Positions 23,845 through 31,987 of a stretch of DNA of 40,897 nt are shown piece by piece (the stretch's first letter is position 1; every line of letters begins with the position of its first letter). A program made the position numbers and the translations under genes. The stretch is taken from contig JADFZF010000006.1 in assembly GCA_015232645.1 (NCBI GenBank), positions 1 to 40,897 on the forward strand, read 5' to 3'. The notes beneath the pieces are model-generated. The model was not told the DNA's origin. It did no database searches and was given only the letters and a program-made list of their open reading frames with translations. Origin of the DNA: Magnetococcales bacterium. GTDB taxonomy: Bacteria; Pseudomonadota; Magnetococcia; Magnetococcales; UBA8363.

Positions 23845-24921
23845 ATGAAGATCGGGATCATTGGAGGTGGCATCAATGGCCTGAGCTGCGCGTGGCTACT
23901 GGCCCAAAAGGGCCATCAGGTTCAGGTTTACGAACGCCACACCATCATGAACGCCACCAGCCGGGCTTCCTCGAAGCTCCTCCACGGCGGTCTGCGCTAC
24001 CTGGAAAATAGAGAGTTTCGCCTGGTGCGCGAGTCGCTCCGCGAACGCAACGACTGGATCCGCCGGGTGCCGGACCTGACCAACCCCCTGCGTTTGGTGA
24101 TGCCCATCTACCAAGGAGGCCGCCGGCCCGCCTGGATGATGGCCATGGGGTTGTTCCTCTACGACCATTGGGCGGGCCACAATGACCTGCCGGGAACTCG
24201 ACGCCTGACCGCCGCAGAAGTGATGCAACGCGATCCGCTTCTCAACCCCAACCGCTTAGGTGGCGGCTTTGAATTTTCCGAAGTACAGATGGACGATTAC
24301 CTCCTGGGACTTTGGGTAGCGGAACAGGCCAAAGCCATCGGCGTCACCATCCGCGAACACGCCGAGGTCACCACCGTCGATACCCATGGTGGTGTTGCTT
24401 TGACCAACGGGGAAACCCGATACCACGATCAAATCGTGAATGTCGCCGGCCCATGGGCCCTGGAACTCCTGCAACGGAGCCAAATCGACAGTCCTCATCG
24501 GCTTGATCTGGTCCGAGGCAGTCATTTAATCCTGCAACACCCATGTCTTCAGGCCTTTCTGTTCGAGGTTCCCGGGGAACGCCGCATCCTCTTTGTGCTC
24601 CCCTGGAAAGAAGGGACCCTCGTCGGCACCACGGAGGTCCGTCAGACGTTGCATGACGCCATCGCCTGCAGTTCTAACGAAAAAAATTATCTTATTGATG
24701 TCTACAGATACTATTTTCCCAATCGCCAGATCACAGTTGTCGAAACCTTTGCCGGCCTGCGGCCACTATTGTATACCGCCAAGGATCCAAACAAGGCCAC
24801 ACGCGAATTTGCCATCCATCGTACCGGTCAGCTTACCACCGTGCTTGGTGGCAAGTGGACGACCGCCTTGGCTCTGGCACGAATAATTACCGATATGATC
24901 CAAAAATCCTTGGTGGCCTAG
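23845..24921 (+). CDS. GlpD-like FAD-dependent glycerol-3-phosphate dehydrogenase, short form
   Basis: 358 residues. IGIIGGGINGLSCAWLLAQKG binds FAD, and SRASSKLLHGGLRYLENREFRLVRESL is the strongly conserved GlpD signature; RPAWMMAMGLFLYDH, GFEFSEVQMDD, RGSHLIL, FVLPWKEGTLVGTTE and GLRPLL also align with GlpD. The protein stops just after VLGGKWTT, where E. coli GlpD (501 residues) continues for about 120 more, so the C-terminal helical domain is missing. It should oxidise glycerol 3-phosphate, or a related substrate, and pass electrons to a quinone. ATG 23845 is preceded directly by GAGGGG; the TTG at 23830 is the alternative. Confidence 0.82.
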   Translation: MKIGIIGGGINGLSCAWLLAQKGHQVQVYERHTIMNATSRASSKLLHGGLRYLENREFRLVRESLRERNDWIRRVPDLTNPLRLVMPIYQGGRRPAWMMAMGLFLYDHWAGHNDLPGTRRLTAAEVMQRDPLLNPNRLGGGFEFSEVQMDDYLLGLWVAEQAKAIGVTIREHAEVTTVDTHGGVALTNGETRYHDQIVNVAGPWALELLQRSQIDSPHRLDLVRGSHLILQHPCLQAFLFEVPGERRILFVLPWKEGTLVGTTEVRQTLHDAIACSSNEKNYLIDVYRYYFPNRQITVVETFAGLRPLLYTAKDPNKATREFAIHRTGQLTTVLGGKWTTALALARIITDMIQKSLVA

Positions 24922-25239
24922 CAACGTTCCATCGGCAAGGTTGGAGAATCTGATGTAGAATCAGTTTGTTGTAGTATATAAACCCAATGCCTCATATTGT
25001 TCACATTCTGGATTTTGCCGATTTTGGTCGAGAAAGGCCGGTGAAAGTGCTACCACGCGACATGTCCCGTAATGGAATTATTTGAAATATAATTAACTTT
25101 TTCTGGAACGTTAGCAGGCCACCAAGGAAGGTTACCCCAAGCCTATATCGCGAGGCTGAACCAGGAATTCGCCCGAACGCCAATAGGGAGCGATAGGGAA
25201 GGGGCGGTTGGTTTGGGACCAACCGCCCCTGAAAAGGTC
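24922..25239. other. Intergenic region between convergent genes
   Basis: Lies between the glpD-like stop and the fba stop. It is AT-rich from 24950 to 25110 and ends in the fba terminator hairpin. A 32-codon plus-strand ORF (MPHIVHILDF, from 24989) has no ribosome binding site. Nothing else was seen. Confidence 0.5.
25201..25229 (-). terminator. Strong hairpin after fba
   Basis: GGGGCGGTTGGT and ACCAACCGCCCC form a perfect 12-base stem with a five-base loop, ten bases after the fba stop. The following T-tract is short (CTTCCC), so it is a strong structure but an imperfect intrinsic terminator. It can also stop plus-strand transcripts from the glpD-like gene. Confidence 0.75.
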
Positions 25240-26253
25240 TTAGTGGGCAAAAATACCTTTGCCCTGACCAGCGGAGCCCAGAACTTCCTTATTCTTCTCG
25301 ATGATCATTTTTTTCAGTTCATCGCGAGCGGGTCCGAGATATTTGCGGGGGTCGAACTCGGCGGGTTTGTCCTTGAAGACCTTGCGGATGATCGCAGTCA
25401 TGGCGAGACGGCCATCGGAGTCGATGTTGATTTTGCAAACCGCCGACCGGGCGGCACGACGCAGTTGATCTGCAGGGATACCGACCGCATCCTTGAGGGC
25501 TCCGCCGTTGCCGTTGATGGCCTGCACATAGGCGGGGACCACCGAGGAGGCTCCATGGAGGACGATGGGGAAGCCGGGGATCCGCTTTTCGATTTCCTCG
25601 AGGATATCGAAACGCAGGGGAGGGGGAACCAGGACGCCATCGGCACTGCGGGTGCATTGGGCCGGGGTGAACTTGTTGGCTCCGTGGGAGGTACCGATGG
25701 AGATGGCCAAGGAATCCACGCCGGTCTTGGCGACGAACTCTTCCACTTCCTCGGGACGGGTGTAGGTTGATTTATCTGCCACCACATCATCTTCGATACC
25801 GGCCAGAACACCCAGCTCACCTTCGACGGTGACATCACGGCTATGGGCATACTCCACCACCTTTTTGGTGAGGGCCATGTTGTCGGCGAAGGAATGGTGG
25901 GAGCCGTCGATCATGACCGACGAAAACCCGGTATCGATACAAGATTTGCACAGATCCAGGGTATCACCATGGTCGAGATGGAGAGCAAACTTCAGGTGGG
26001 GGTTGATCTCCTTGAGCAATTCCGCAGCCCCCTGGGCCATATAGCGCAACAGGGTCTGATTGGCATATTTCCGGGCGCCGGAGGAGACCTGCAAAATAAA
26101 CGGAGAGTCGGACTCACCGCAACCGGTGACGATGGCTTGCAACTGCTCCATGTTGTTGAAATTATAGGCTGGGATGGCGAATTTGCCCTCGAAGGCGGCC
26201 TTGAACATGGCTTTGGTGTTGACAAGGCCCAATTCTTTATAGCTGACGGTCAT
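25240..26253 (-). CDS. fba: Fructose-bisphosphate aldolase, class II
   Basis: 337 residues. Zinc-dependent cleavage or formation of fructose 1,6-bisphosphate in glycolysis, gluconeogenesis or the Calvin cycle. The zinc and catalytic region ALHLDHGDT (Asp94, His95), MIDGSHHSFADN, VEGELG, SIGTSHGANK and VLHGASS are all present, with NINIDSD-like KINIDSDGRLA near the end. GAGGAAAAC precedes the ATG. It follows serC on the same strand by 161 bases, with no terminator between, so it may have its own promoter or be read from serC. Nothing unusual in length or residues. Confidence 0.95.
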   Translation of the reverse strand: MTVSYKELGLVNTKAMFKAAFEGKFAIPAYNFNNMEQLQAIVTGCGESDSPFILQVSSGARKYANQTLLRYMAQGAAELLKEINPHLKFALHLDHGDTLDLCKSCIDTGFSSVMIDGSHHSFADNMALTKKVVEYAHSRDVTVEGELGVLAGIEDDVVADKSTYTRPEEVEEFVAKTGVDSLAISIGTSHGANKFTPAQCTRSADGVLVPPPLRFDILEEIEKRIPGFPIVLHGASSVVPAYVQAINGNGGALKDAVGIPADQLRRAARSAVCKINIDSDGRLAMTAIIRKVFKDKPAEFDPRKYLGPARDELKKMIIEKNKEVLGSAGQGKGIFAH

Positions 26254-26414
26254 GTTTTCCTCATGTGTTGACGTGTTTAGTCGTTAGTCTCTCGAACGGT
26301 CGCATCGCATGGTGCAACAGAACGTTCTATTCACAGTGATGCTGATGGTAACAGCAGCGGTTGCGACGCGCAATCCCTTTTTTTTGATTGTACATTATTA
26401 GGAAGTGTACATTT

Positions 26415-27503
26415 TCAGCCATGCCGGCGTTCAAAGTCGGTCATGAAGGCCACCAGGGCCTCGACCCCTTCATCGGGCATGGCGTTGTAGAGGGAGGCCC
26501 GCATTCCACCCACTGAACGGTGTCCTTTGAGGGTAACGAGTCCCGCCTTGCTGGCTTCGGAGAGAAATGTTTCGGTCAGTTCGGGCCGACTCAGGGTAAA
26601 AGGGATGTTCATGCGCGAACGCGAGTCGGGTTGGTTGGGACATTGATAAAACCCGGAGGCATCGATCACCTGGTAGAGGCGTTGAGCCTGGCGGATATTG
26701 CGTTGTTCCATCCCGGAGACCCCTCCCTGATCCCGAACCCAGTCGAGAACCAGCCCCAGGATATAGATGGCATAGGTTGGGGGGGTATTGAGCATCGATT
26801 GTTCCGCGGCCTGGGCTTGATAGTCGAGCATCACCGGCAGATTGGCATTTCGCCCCAGGAGATCCTTGCGGATGATGACCACCGTTACGCCACTGGGTCC
26901 CAAATTTTTTTGCGCCCCGGCATAGATGCATCCGAAGCGGTTGACATCCAAAACACGTGACAAAACATTCGAGGACATGTCAGCGACCAGGGGAACCTTG
27001 CCGGTATCTGGGGTGTAGTGGAATTCGGTGCCGTAGATGGTATTGTTGGACGTCATGTGACAATAGACGGCGCTGGGATTGAGATCCAATTCCCCCTGGG
27101 TGGGAATGCGGGTGAACTGTACCCCTTCCGAAGAGGCGGCCACGCGGACTTTGGAAAGCATTTTCTTAGCTTCCTTCATGGCCTTTTTGGACCAACTTCC
27201 GGTGACGATGTAGTCGGCGGTCTGTTCCTTGGGGTCGGTGACAAGGTTCATGGGCACCATGGCAAACTGCAGGGTGGCCCCACCTTGGAGAAACAGCACC
27301 TCATAATCGGTGGAGATACCCATGAGGGATCTCAGCATCGACTCGGCATGTTCAATGATCCCCAGATATTTCTTTGACCGGTGACTCATCTCCATCACCG
27401 ACATGCCCGATCCTTGATAGTCCAACATTTCGTCCCGAGCCCGTTCCAAAACTGGTACCGGCAAGGCGGCAGGACCTGCACTGAAGTTATAAACGCGTCC
27501 CAT
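26415..27503 (-). CDS. serC: Phosphoserine aminotransferase
   Basis: 362 residues, the same as E. coli SerC. Converts 3-phosphohydroxypyruvate and glutamate into phosphoserine for serine synthesis, and can act in pyridoxal phosphate formation. The N-terminal YNFSAGPAALP is diagnostic; MEMSHRSK, TGSWSKKA, CHMTSNNTIYGTE and the PLP Lys in YAGAQKNLGPSG (Lys199) follow, then SVGGMRASLYNA. I start at ATG 27503 (AAAGGAAAGCCG upstream) and not at 27563 as in the track, because the extra 20 residues are not part of the family. A dyad 45-60 bases upstream may be an operator. Confidence 0.95.
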   Translation of the reverse strand: MGRVYNFSAGPAALPVPVLERARDEMLDYQGSGMSVMEMSHRSKKYLGIIEHAESMLRSLMGISTDYEVLFLQGGATLQFAMVPMNLVTDPKEQTADYIVTGSWSKKAMKEAKKMLSKVRVAASSEGVQFTRIPTQGELDLNPSAVYCHMTSNNTIYGTEFHYTPDTGKVPLVADMSSNVLSRVLDVNRFGCIYAGAQKNLGPSGVTVVIIRKDLLGRNANLPVMLDYQAQAAEQSMLNTPPTYAIYILGLVLDWVRDQGGVSGMEQRNIRQAQRLYQVIDASGFYQCPNQPDSRSRMNIPFTLSRPELTETFLSEASKAGLVTLKGHRSVGGMRASLYNAMPDEGVEALVAFMTDFERRHG

Positions 27504-27546
27504 CGGCTTTCCTTTGCTCCTTCTATAGGTAACCTGACGATCTATA

Positions 27547-27563
27547 GTGGCGACATCCGCCAC
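27547..27563 (-). promoter_or_regulatory. Dyad upstream of serC
   Basis: GTGGCG-ACATC-CGCCAC is a perfect six-base inverted repeat with a five-base spacer, 44 bases ahead of the serC start. It could be a regulator site or a leader hairpin. No clear -35/-10 boxes could be assigned around it. Confidence 0.3.
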
Positions 27564-27779
27564 CCCGAATATGAAGATTCTACCTCAATAATAAAAAACA
27601 ATCCTTGCTCTCTCCATGGAAACCCGAGGAAGGAAAGGATGCAGGAATCGCCAGAGACCGGGGCCGGTGAAAATGGGGAGAGAGTGAAGATCGAAGCACC
27701 GCGGCATGGCGATGCCAAGGCCTAAAAATTCCCGATCCATGGTGATGTACCCACCGGTGGGAGGGGCCTTGCCCCCCCG

Positions 27780-27804
27780 CTGGGGAGGAAAGACCCCTCC
27801 CCAG
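27780..27804 (-). terminator. GC-rich hairpin downstream of acs
   Basis: CTGGGGAGG and CCTCCCCAG pair perfectly over nine bases around AAAGACC. It lies 47 bases beyond the acs stop, with a second C-run/G-run pairing possible next to it (GGGGCC...GCCCCCC). There is no long T-tract, so termination efficiency is uncertain. Confidence 0.5.
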
Positions 27805-27850
27805 CCCCGGCCAAGAACAATTGAATGGGAGGGAGTGAACGGTTGGGCTC

Positions 27851-29782
27851 CTAGAGGTTGTGACGATGTTTAATCAGGTTTTCCACCACGGTGGAATCGG
27901 CCAGGGTGGTGGTGTCGCCCAGATTCTCCAGTTCATTGGCGGCGATTTTGCGCAAAATGCGACGCATGATCTTGCCTGAACGGGTTTTAGGTAATCCAGG
28001 GGCCCATTGAACGATATCTAAGTGGGCGATGGCGCCGATTTCGCGACGCACCAGGGCAACCAGCTCCTTTTCCAGGGCATCCGACGGCTGAACCCCCTGC
28101 ATCAAGGTGACATAGGCGTATAAACCGTGCCCTTTGATGGGGTGGGGATAGCCGACCACAGCCGCTTCCGCGACTTTTTCATGCAATACCAAAGCACTTT
28201 CGATTTCCGCGGTGCCTAGATTATGCCCGGAAACGATAATGACGTCATCCACCCGTCCTGTGATCCAGTGATAGCCGTCGGCATCACGTTTGCATCCATC
28301 ACCGGTGAAATATTTTCCTGGAACGGCGGACAGATAGGTTTCCAGGAAACGTTGGTGATTGCCGTAGATAGTACGCATCATGCTCGGCCACGCCCGGGCC
28401 ATGACCAGGTTGCCCTCGGTCGCCCCCTCGAGAACTTTGCCATCGGCACTGGTCAGTTGGGGCTCAACCCCAAAGAAGGGCCGGGTGGCCGATCCTGGCT
28501 TCAGAGGGGTACAACCGGGCAAGGGGGTAATCATGATGGCACCGGTTTCCGTCTGCCACCAAGTATCGACGATGGGACATCTGCCCTCACCCACGCAGTG
28601 GTAATACCACTCCCAAGCCTCGGGGTTGATCGGTTCTCCCACCGATCCCAGCAGGCGGAGAGACTTGCGGGAGGTCTTCTTGACCAGCTCATCCCCCAAT
28701 CCCATGAGTGTGCGGATGGCGGTGGGGGCGGTATAGAAAATATTGACCTGATGTTTATCGATCACCTGCCAGAAGCGTGAGCCGTTGGGATGACTGGGAA
28801 CCCCTTCGAACATCAGGGTGGTGGCACCGTTGGTCAGGGGACCGTAGACGATGTAGGTGTGCCCCGTGACCCAGCCGACATCGGCGGTGCACCAATACAC
28901 ATCGCCGTCGTGATAGTCGAAAATAAATTTGTGGGTCATGGCCGCCATCAGATTATAACCGGCGGTGCTATGCTGCACCCCTTTGGGCTTACCGGTGGAT
29001 CCTGAAGTATAAAGGATGAACAACGGGGCTTCGGCATCCATCTCCTCGGCCGGGCAGAACGGTTCCACATGGGCCGCTGCTTCATGGTACCAAATATCGC
29101 GCCCCTCGACCCAATGGACTTCGGTGCCGCTGTGTCTGACGGTCAATACCGTGCTGACGTTGGGGCATGATTTCAAGGCCTCATCGACATTGGCACGCAG
29201 CGGAACGATCTTGCCTCCGCGAAAGCCTCCATCGGCGGTGATGACGGTATGACAGTCGGAATCGAGAATACGATCCTTGATGGAATCGGGAGAGAAACCG
29301 CCAAAGACCACCGAGTGAATCGCGCCAATCCGGGCACAGGCCAACATCGCCACCGCCGCTTCGATGATCATGGGGAGGTAGATACAGACCCGGTCCCCCT
29401 TGGCAACGCCGCGTCCTTTGAGAATATTGGCCATCCGACAGACTTCGGCATGCAACTGACGGTAGGTGATGCGACGGTCGGAATTGGGATCATCCCCCTC
29501 CCAGATGATGGCAATCTGATCACCTCGGGTTTCCAGATGCCGGTCCAGGCAATTGTAGGAAACATTGATTTTGCCACCATCAAACCAACGAATATGTCCT
29601 TTTTTCAGGTCACAATCGGACACCCGGTCCCAAGGTTTGAACCAGTGAAGGAACTCCCGTGCCCGTTCCCCCCAGAAGGTATCGGGGTCCTGAAGGGACT
29701 GCTGGTACCATCGCTGGTAGATATCTTCGTTGATAAATGCGTTATCGGCGAAATGTTTGGTAACCGGATAGACCTTGCTCAT
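27851..29782 (-). CDS. acs: Acetyl-CoA synthetase (AMP-forming)
   Basis: 643 residues, the usual size. Activates acetate to acetyl-AMP and then acetyl-CoA. Motifs: [14 protein letters not shown] (P-loop), [21 protein letters not shown], the hinge [18 protein letters not shown], and the C-terminal [17 protein letters not shown] with the acetylation-regulated Lys near 604. GAGGGCTGAC precedes the ATG. The gene appears to be a single unit with a long upstream region (29783 onwards). Its presence with fba and serC suggests acetate assimilation and gluconeogenesis. Regulation by lysine acetylation is expected for the family. Confidence 0.96.
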   Translation of the reverse strand: MSKVYPVTKHFADNAFINEDIYQRWYQQSLQDPDTFWGERAREFLHWFKPWDRVSDCDLKKGHIRWFDGGKINVSYNCLDRHLETRGDQIAIIWEGDDPNSDRRITYRQLHAEVCRMANILKGRGVAKGDRVCIYLPMIIEAAVAMLACARIGAIHSVVFGGFSPDSIKDRILDSDCHTVITADGGFRGGKIVPLRANVDEALKSCPNVSTVLTVRHSGTEVHWVEGRDIWYHEAAAHVEPFCPAEEMDAEAPLFILYTSGSTGKPKGVQHSTAGYNLMAAMTHKFIFDYHDGDVYWCTADVGWVTGHTYIVYGPLTNGATTLMFEGVPSHPNGSRFWQVIDKHQVNIFYTAPTAIRTLMGLGDELVKKTSRKSLRLLGSVGEPINPEAWEWYYHCVGEGRCPIVDTWWQTETGAIMITPLPGCTPLKPGSATRPFFGVEPQLTSADGKVLEGATEGNLVMARAWPSMMRTIYGNHQRFLETYLSAVPGKYFTGDGCKRDADGYHWITGRVDDVIIVSGHNLGTAEIESALVLHEKVAEAAVVGYPHPIKGHGLYAYVTLMQGVQPSDALEKELVALVRREIGAIAHLDIVQWAPGLPKTRSGKIMRRILRKIAANELENLGDTTTLADSTVVENLIKHRHNL

Positions 29783-30139
29783 GTCAGCCCTCTTGTTTTT
29801 ATTGTGTGATGTCCTGGCGTTCAGGCGGCATCGTCATGGAAGAACAAGCTACTCATGCCGGGGACGCCGAACTACCGAGGCATCCATGCCCGTTCGCGCT
29901 CCCCCCCCTCTTGAGAGGGTTGAACCGGCCCCGGATACTACCCTGTAATGCCCCATTCTATCACTTCGCCGACCACGAACCACCCCTGTCGTGTCCTTTG
30001 CAAAAAAAAATACCATCCGTCGCCCATCCCTTTCCGATGGATCAAGCGGGGCGCCTCACCCGGCAGAGTATGCCTGGTGCCTTGGGCACGGGGGAGTGCC
30101 GTTACGGGAAAATATTGCCCTCGACAAAACAAACCCACG

Positions 30140-30321
30140 TTTCTTGTTGGATAAACAATGCGAAAACAATGCAATACACCAAATATATGCAATGGCATTA
30201 CTCTTGCTTACCAATGAACCAGGCGACCACCGAACTTGTGCATTGGTGTCTCTCCCTCTCTCCTTCATTACTCCAGTTGCGTTTCCCAGGGTTCCAGGTG
30301 AGACGCCAACTGGTTTTTTTT
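30140..30321 (+). ncRNA. Candidate small RNA ending at an orphan terminator
   Basis: The plus strand here ends in a strong intrinsic terminator, yet no plus-strand gene lies upstream until 24921. The preceding 100 bases contain a seven-base stem (30210-30216 with 30241-30247) and further AATGC/GCATT pairings. This pattern suggests a transcript of roughly 180 bases. The 5' end is a guess because I found no convincing promoter. It could instead be folded structure in the acs leader read from the other strand. Confidence 0.3.
30273..30321 (+). terminator. Strong orphan intrinsic terminator
   Basis: CCAGTTGCGTTTC (30273-30285) pairs with GAGACG-C-CAACTGG (30300-30313) with a single bulged C and one G-U pair, followed by eight T residues (30314-30321). 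This is a textbook intrinsic terminator on the plus strand. There is no protein gene upstream on that strand within 5 kb. Confidence 0.8.
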
Positions 30322-30451
30322 ATTTGCACCTCGTCAAAGGTCCAAGGCATTGATACAGTAGCGCAGCAGCGCTGAAATGAACCCCGATCCGCCACACTGT
30401 CTGGCAACAACGACAGGGTTGACTAGACCTGTTTCACGCTTTGATTAATTC

Positions 30452-30467
30452 TTGGCACCGTTTATGC
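30452..30467 (+). promoter_or_regulatory. Sigma-54 (-24/-12) promoter
   Basis: TTGGCACCGTTTATGC matches the RpoN consensus YTGGCAC-N5-TTGCW: GG at 30454-30455, exactly ten bases, then GC at 30466-30467. The start of transcription would be near 30479, giving a leader of about 80 bases for the small protein gene at 30560. RpoN promoters need an enhancer-binding activator; its site was not identified. Confidence 0.7.
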
Positions 30468-30559
30468 TTCACTAGAGGGCACAAAATCAAACCGTCCCAC
30501 CTCTGGAATCGGACCCCGAAACAAGGGTCTTGGCATTTTCGACGAAAGGAATTTGCACC

Positions 30560-30796
30560 ATGGCCGTTCCCAATGTTCAAGGGCTCATGACCGATGTCAG
30601 CCACATGGTCAGCATGCGCGCCGTGCATGCGAGAGAATCGTTGGCAAACAAGGTTCACACCACTTCGAATCAGTTGAAGACCACCATCGCCCACAACAAC
30701 AGCGTCCCCGAGCATGTGAAATCCCAAGCCTTCACACTCAGCATCTCCAAGGCGGCGATGACGCAATTTCAAAGCATCAACGCCAACAATCAATAG
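30560..30796 (+). CDS. Small protein of unknown function under sigma-54 control
   Basis: 78 residues from ATG 30560, with AAAGGAA about nine bases ahead. There is no signal peptide or membrane span; it is rich in Ser, Ala, His, Asn and Gln, lacks Cys and Trp, and is predicted to be largely helical (MTDVSHMVSMRAVHARESL, QAFTLSISKAAMTQFQSI). The short helical build with Met/Ser-rich start loosely recalls the YjfB-like putative motility proteins, but I cannot claim homology. It is isolated: a terminator upstream, convergent cnoX downstream. Sigma-54 control hints at flagellar, nitrogen or stress functions. Confidence 0.7.
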   Translation: MAVPNVQGLMTDVSHMVSMRAVHARESLANKVHTTSNQLKTTIAHNNSVPEHVKSQAFTLSISKAAMTQFQSINANNQ

Positions 30797-30869
30797 AACG
30801 CATGGCCTGAAGCTGCCAGAATACCGACGCCCGAGAGGATCCGTCCCGGAAAGTGGCGGAGGCCGGCCT

Positions 30870-31727
30870 TCAGGAAAATAAGACCGCTGACATTTTGGAG
30901 CGATAGCTCGACACCAAGGGATGTTCGGGTCCCAACATGTCGAAAGTGTTGATCATGGCCTTTCTGGCGGCATCGTCCTGAAATTGCCGGTCCTTGCGCA
31001 AAATTTCCAGGAATTGATCCATCCCTTCGGCATATCGTTCCACGCCGATCAACCCTTGACCGTACTGTAATCTGGCCTGAAGATCGGTCGGGTCGCTGGC
31101 GACCTGCTGTTGCCATCGGGTCAGGTCCCCCTGTCCCCCGGCAAAAGCGAGGCGGGCCTTGAGTCTTACCGCTTCGGGACCGATGGCAGTGGTCGCGTCC
31201 AAACGGGCAAAATAACCTTTTCCCCCCTCCACGTCGCCGCGATCCAGTGCCAACTGGGTCAGTAACAACAGGGTCGGGCCATGCCGGGAATCCAGAGTCA
31301 AGGTTTCCTCACAAACCGCCTGGGCCTGGTCGGTCCTGCCATCCAGGAGCAGACGGCGGGCAAACTCGACCCGCTGATCGGCGGGGGAAGGAATGGCGCG
31401 TTCCAGAAACTGACGAATGGCCGTCTCCGGCAGGGCGCCGGTGAATTCATCCTTCAGTTGACCGTCCACAAACAGTTTCACCGCCGGTATCCCTTTGACG
31501 CCCCACTGACGCGCCAACTGTTTGTTGCGATCCGAGTCCACCTTGGCCAAAACGAATCTGCCGTTGCCTTCTCTGGCGAGTTTTTCCAAAACAGGCCCCA
31601 GCATCCGACATGGACCACACCATGACGCCCAAAAATCGACCAAAACAGGGGTGTCCAAGGATCGGCGCAATACCTGTGCTTCAAACCCAGCCTCATCGAC
31701 ATTCACCACCCATGGATTGTCAGCCAT
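30870..31727 (-). CDS. cnoX: Thioredoxin-TPR protein CnoX/YbbN
   Basis: 285 residues. The thioredoxin domain has DFWASWCGPC (Cys37, Cys40) and cis-Pro GIPAVKLF; the C-terminal 170 residues are tetratricopeptide-like helices (ARRLLLDGRTDQAQAVCEE, ARLQYGQGLIGVERYAEGMDQFLEILRKDRQF). E. coli CnoX has a SxxC site and acts as chaperedoxin with GroEL; the WCGPC here suggests an additional redox activity, as in many proteobacterial homologues. The track starts at GTG 31736; ATG 31727 is preferred, with GAGGTG nearby. It is monocistronic or distal to the histidine kinase gene, 260 bases away. Confidence 0.92.
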   Translation of the reverse strand: MADNPWVVNVDEAGFEAQVLRRSLDTPVLVDFWASWCGPCRMLGPVLEKLAREGNGRFVLAKVDSDRNKQLARQWGVKGIPAVKLFVDGQLKDEFTGALPETAIRQFLERAIPSPADQRVEFARRLLLDGRTDQAQAVCEETLTLDSRHGPTLLLLTQLALDRGDVEGGKGYFARLDATTAIGPEAVRLKARLAFAGGQGDLTRWQQQVASDPTDLQARLQYGQGLIGVERYAEGMDQFLEILRKDRQFQDDAARKAMINTFDMLGPEHPLVSSYRSKMSAVLFS

Positions 31728-31987
31728 TCTCAACACCTCATTATCCGAGTTTCATAACGACCTATGGATACCGAATCGGCTTGCGGGAAAACGCCATGCC
31801 GCGGGCCGGATCATCTCCCCTCCCAGAACCCCCAAGGAAGTTTTCAAGCGATCATTGTCGTCTTTGCACGACGGCAGGTCAACCAGCCAGAGAGTTCTTT
31901 TCAATTCTCTGGCGTCGGAGTTCCCTCGTCATCGGGTACAACGAATCACTTCTTCGTGCCACCATGGCGCTCGTCCGAACCGTATGG

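Larger units (their letters stand above)
27504..27850. other. Intergenic region between acs and serC
   Basis: Contains the serC leader and dyad, then a GC-rich stretch with the hairpin at 27780-27804 that ends acs. The plus-strand ORF of the track here overlaps serC in antisense and has no signal of its own. No further gene was seen. Confidence 0.5.
29783..30559. other. Long intergenic region with structured RNA-like segment
   Basis: A 777-base gap between divergent acs (minus) and the small protein gene (plus). From about 30140 to 30321 it is rich in pairings: ACCAATG (30210-30216) with CATTGGT (30241-30247), then a strong intrinsic terminator at 30273-30321. After that comes the sigma-54 promoter at 30452. 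GTGCC-TTG-GGCAC near 30080 is another small hairpin. The listed ORFs on both strands overlap each other and lack ribosome binding sites. Confidence 0.5.

Noticed and set aside
26340-26412. Paired TGTACA sites and a T-run between serC and fba.
   Set aside because: TGTACA is itself palindromic and frequent; the T-run hairpin points in the plus direction where no gene is read, so no role could be supported.
29806-30410. Overlapping ORFs of 60-190 codons on both strands between acs and the small protein gene.
   Set aside because: None has a ribosome binding site or motif; they overlap one another and a structured terminator.
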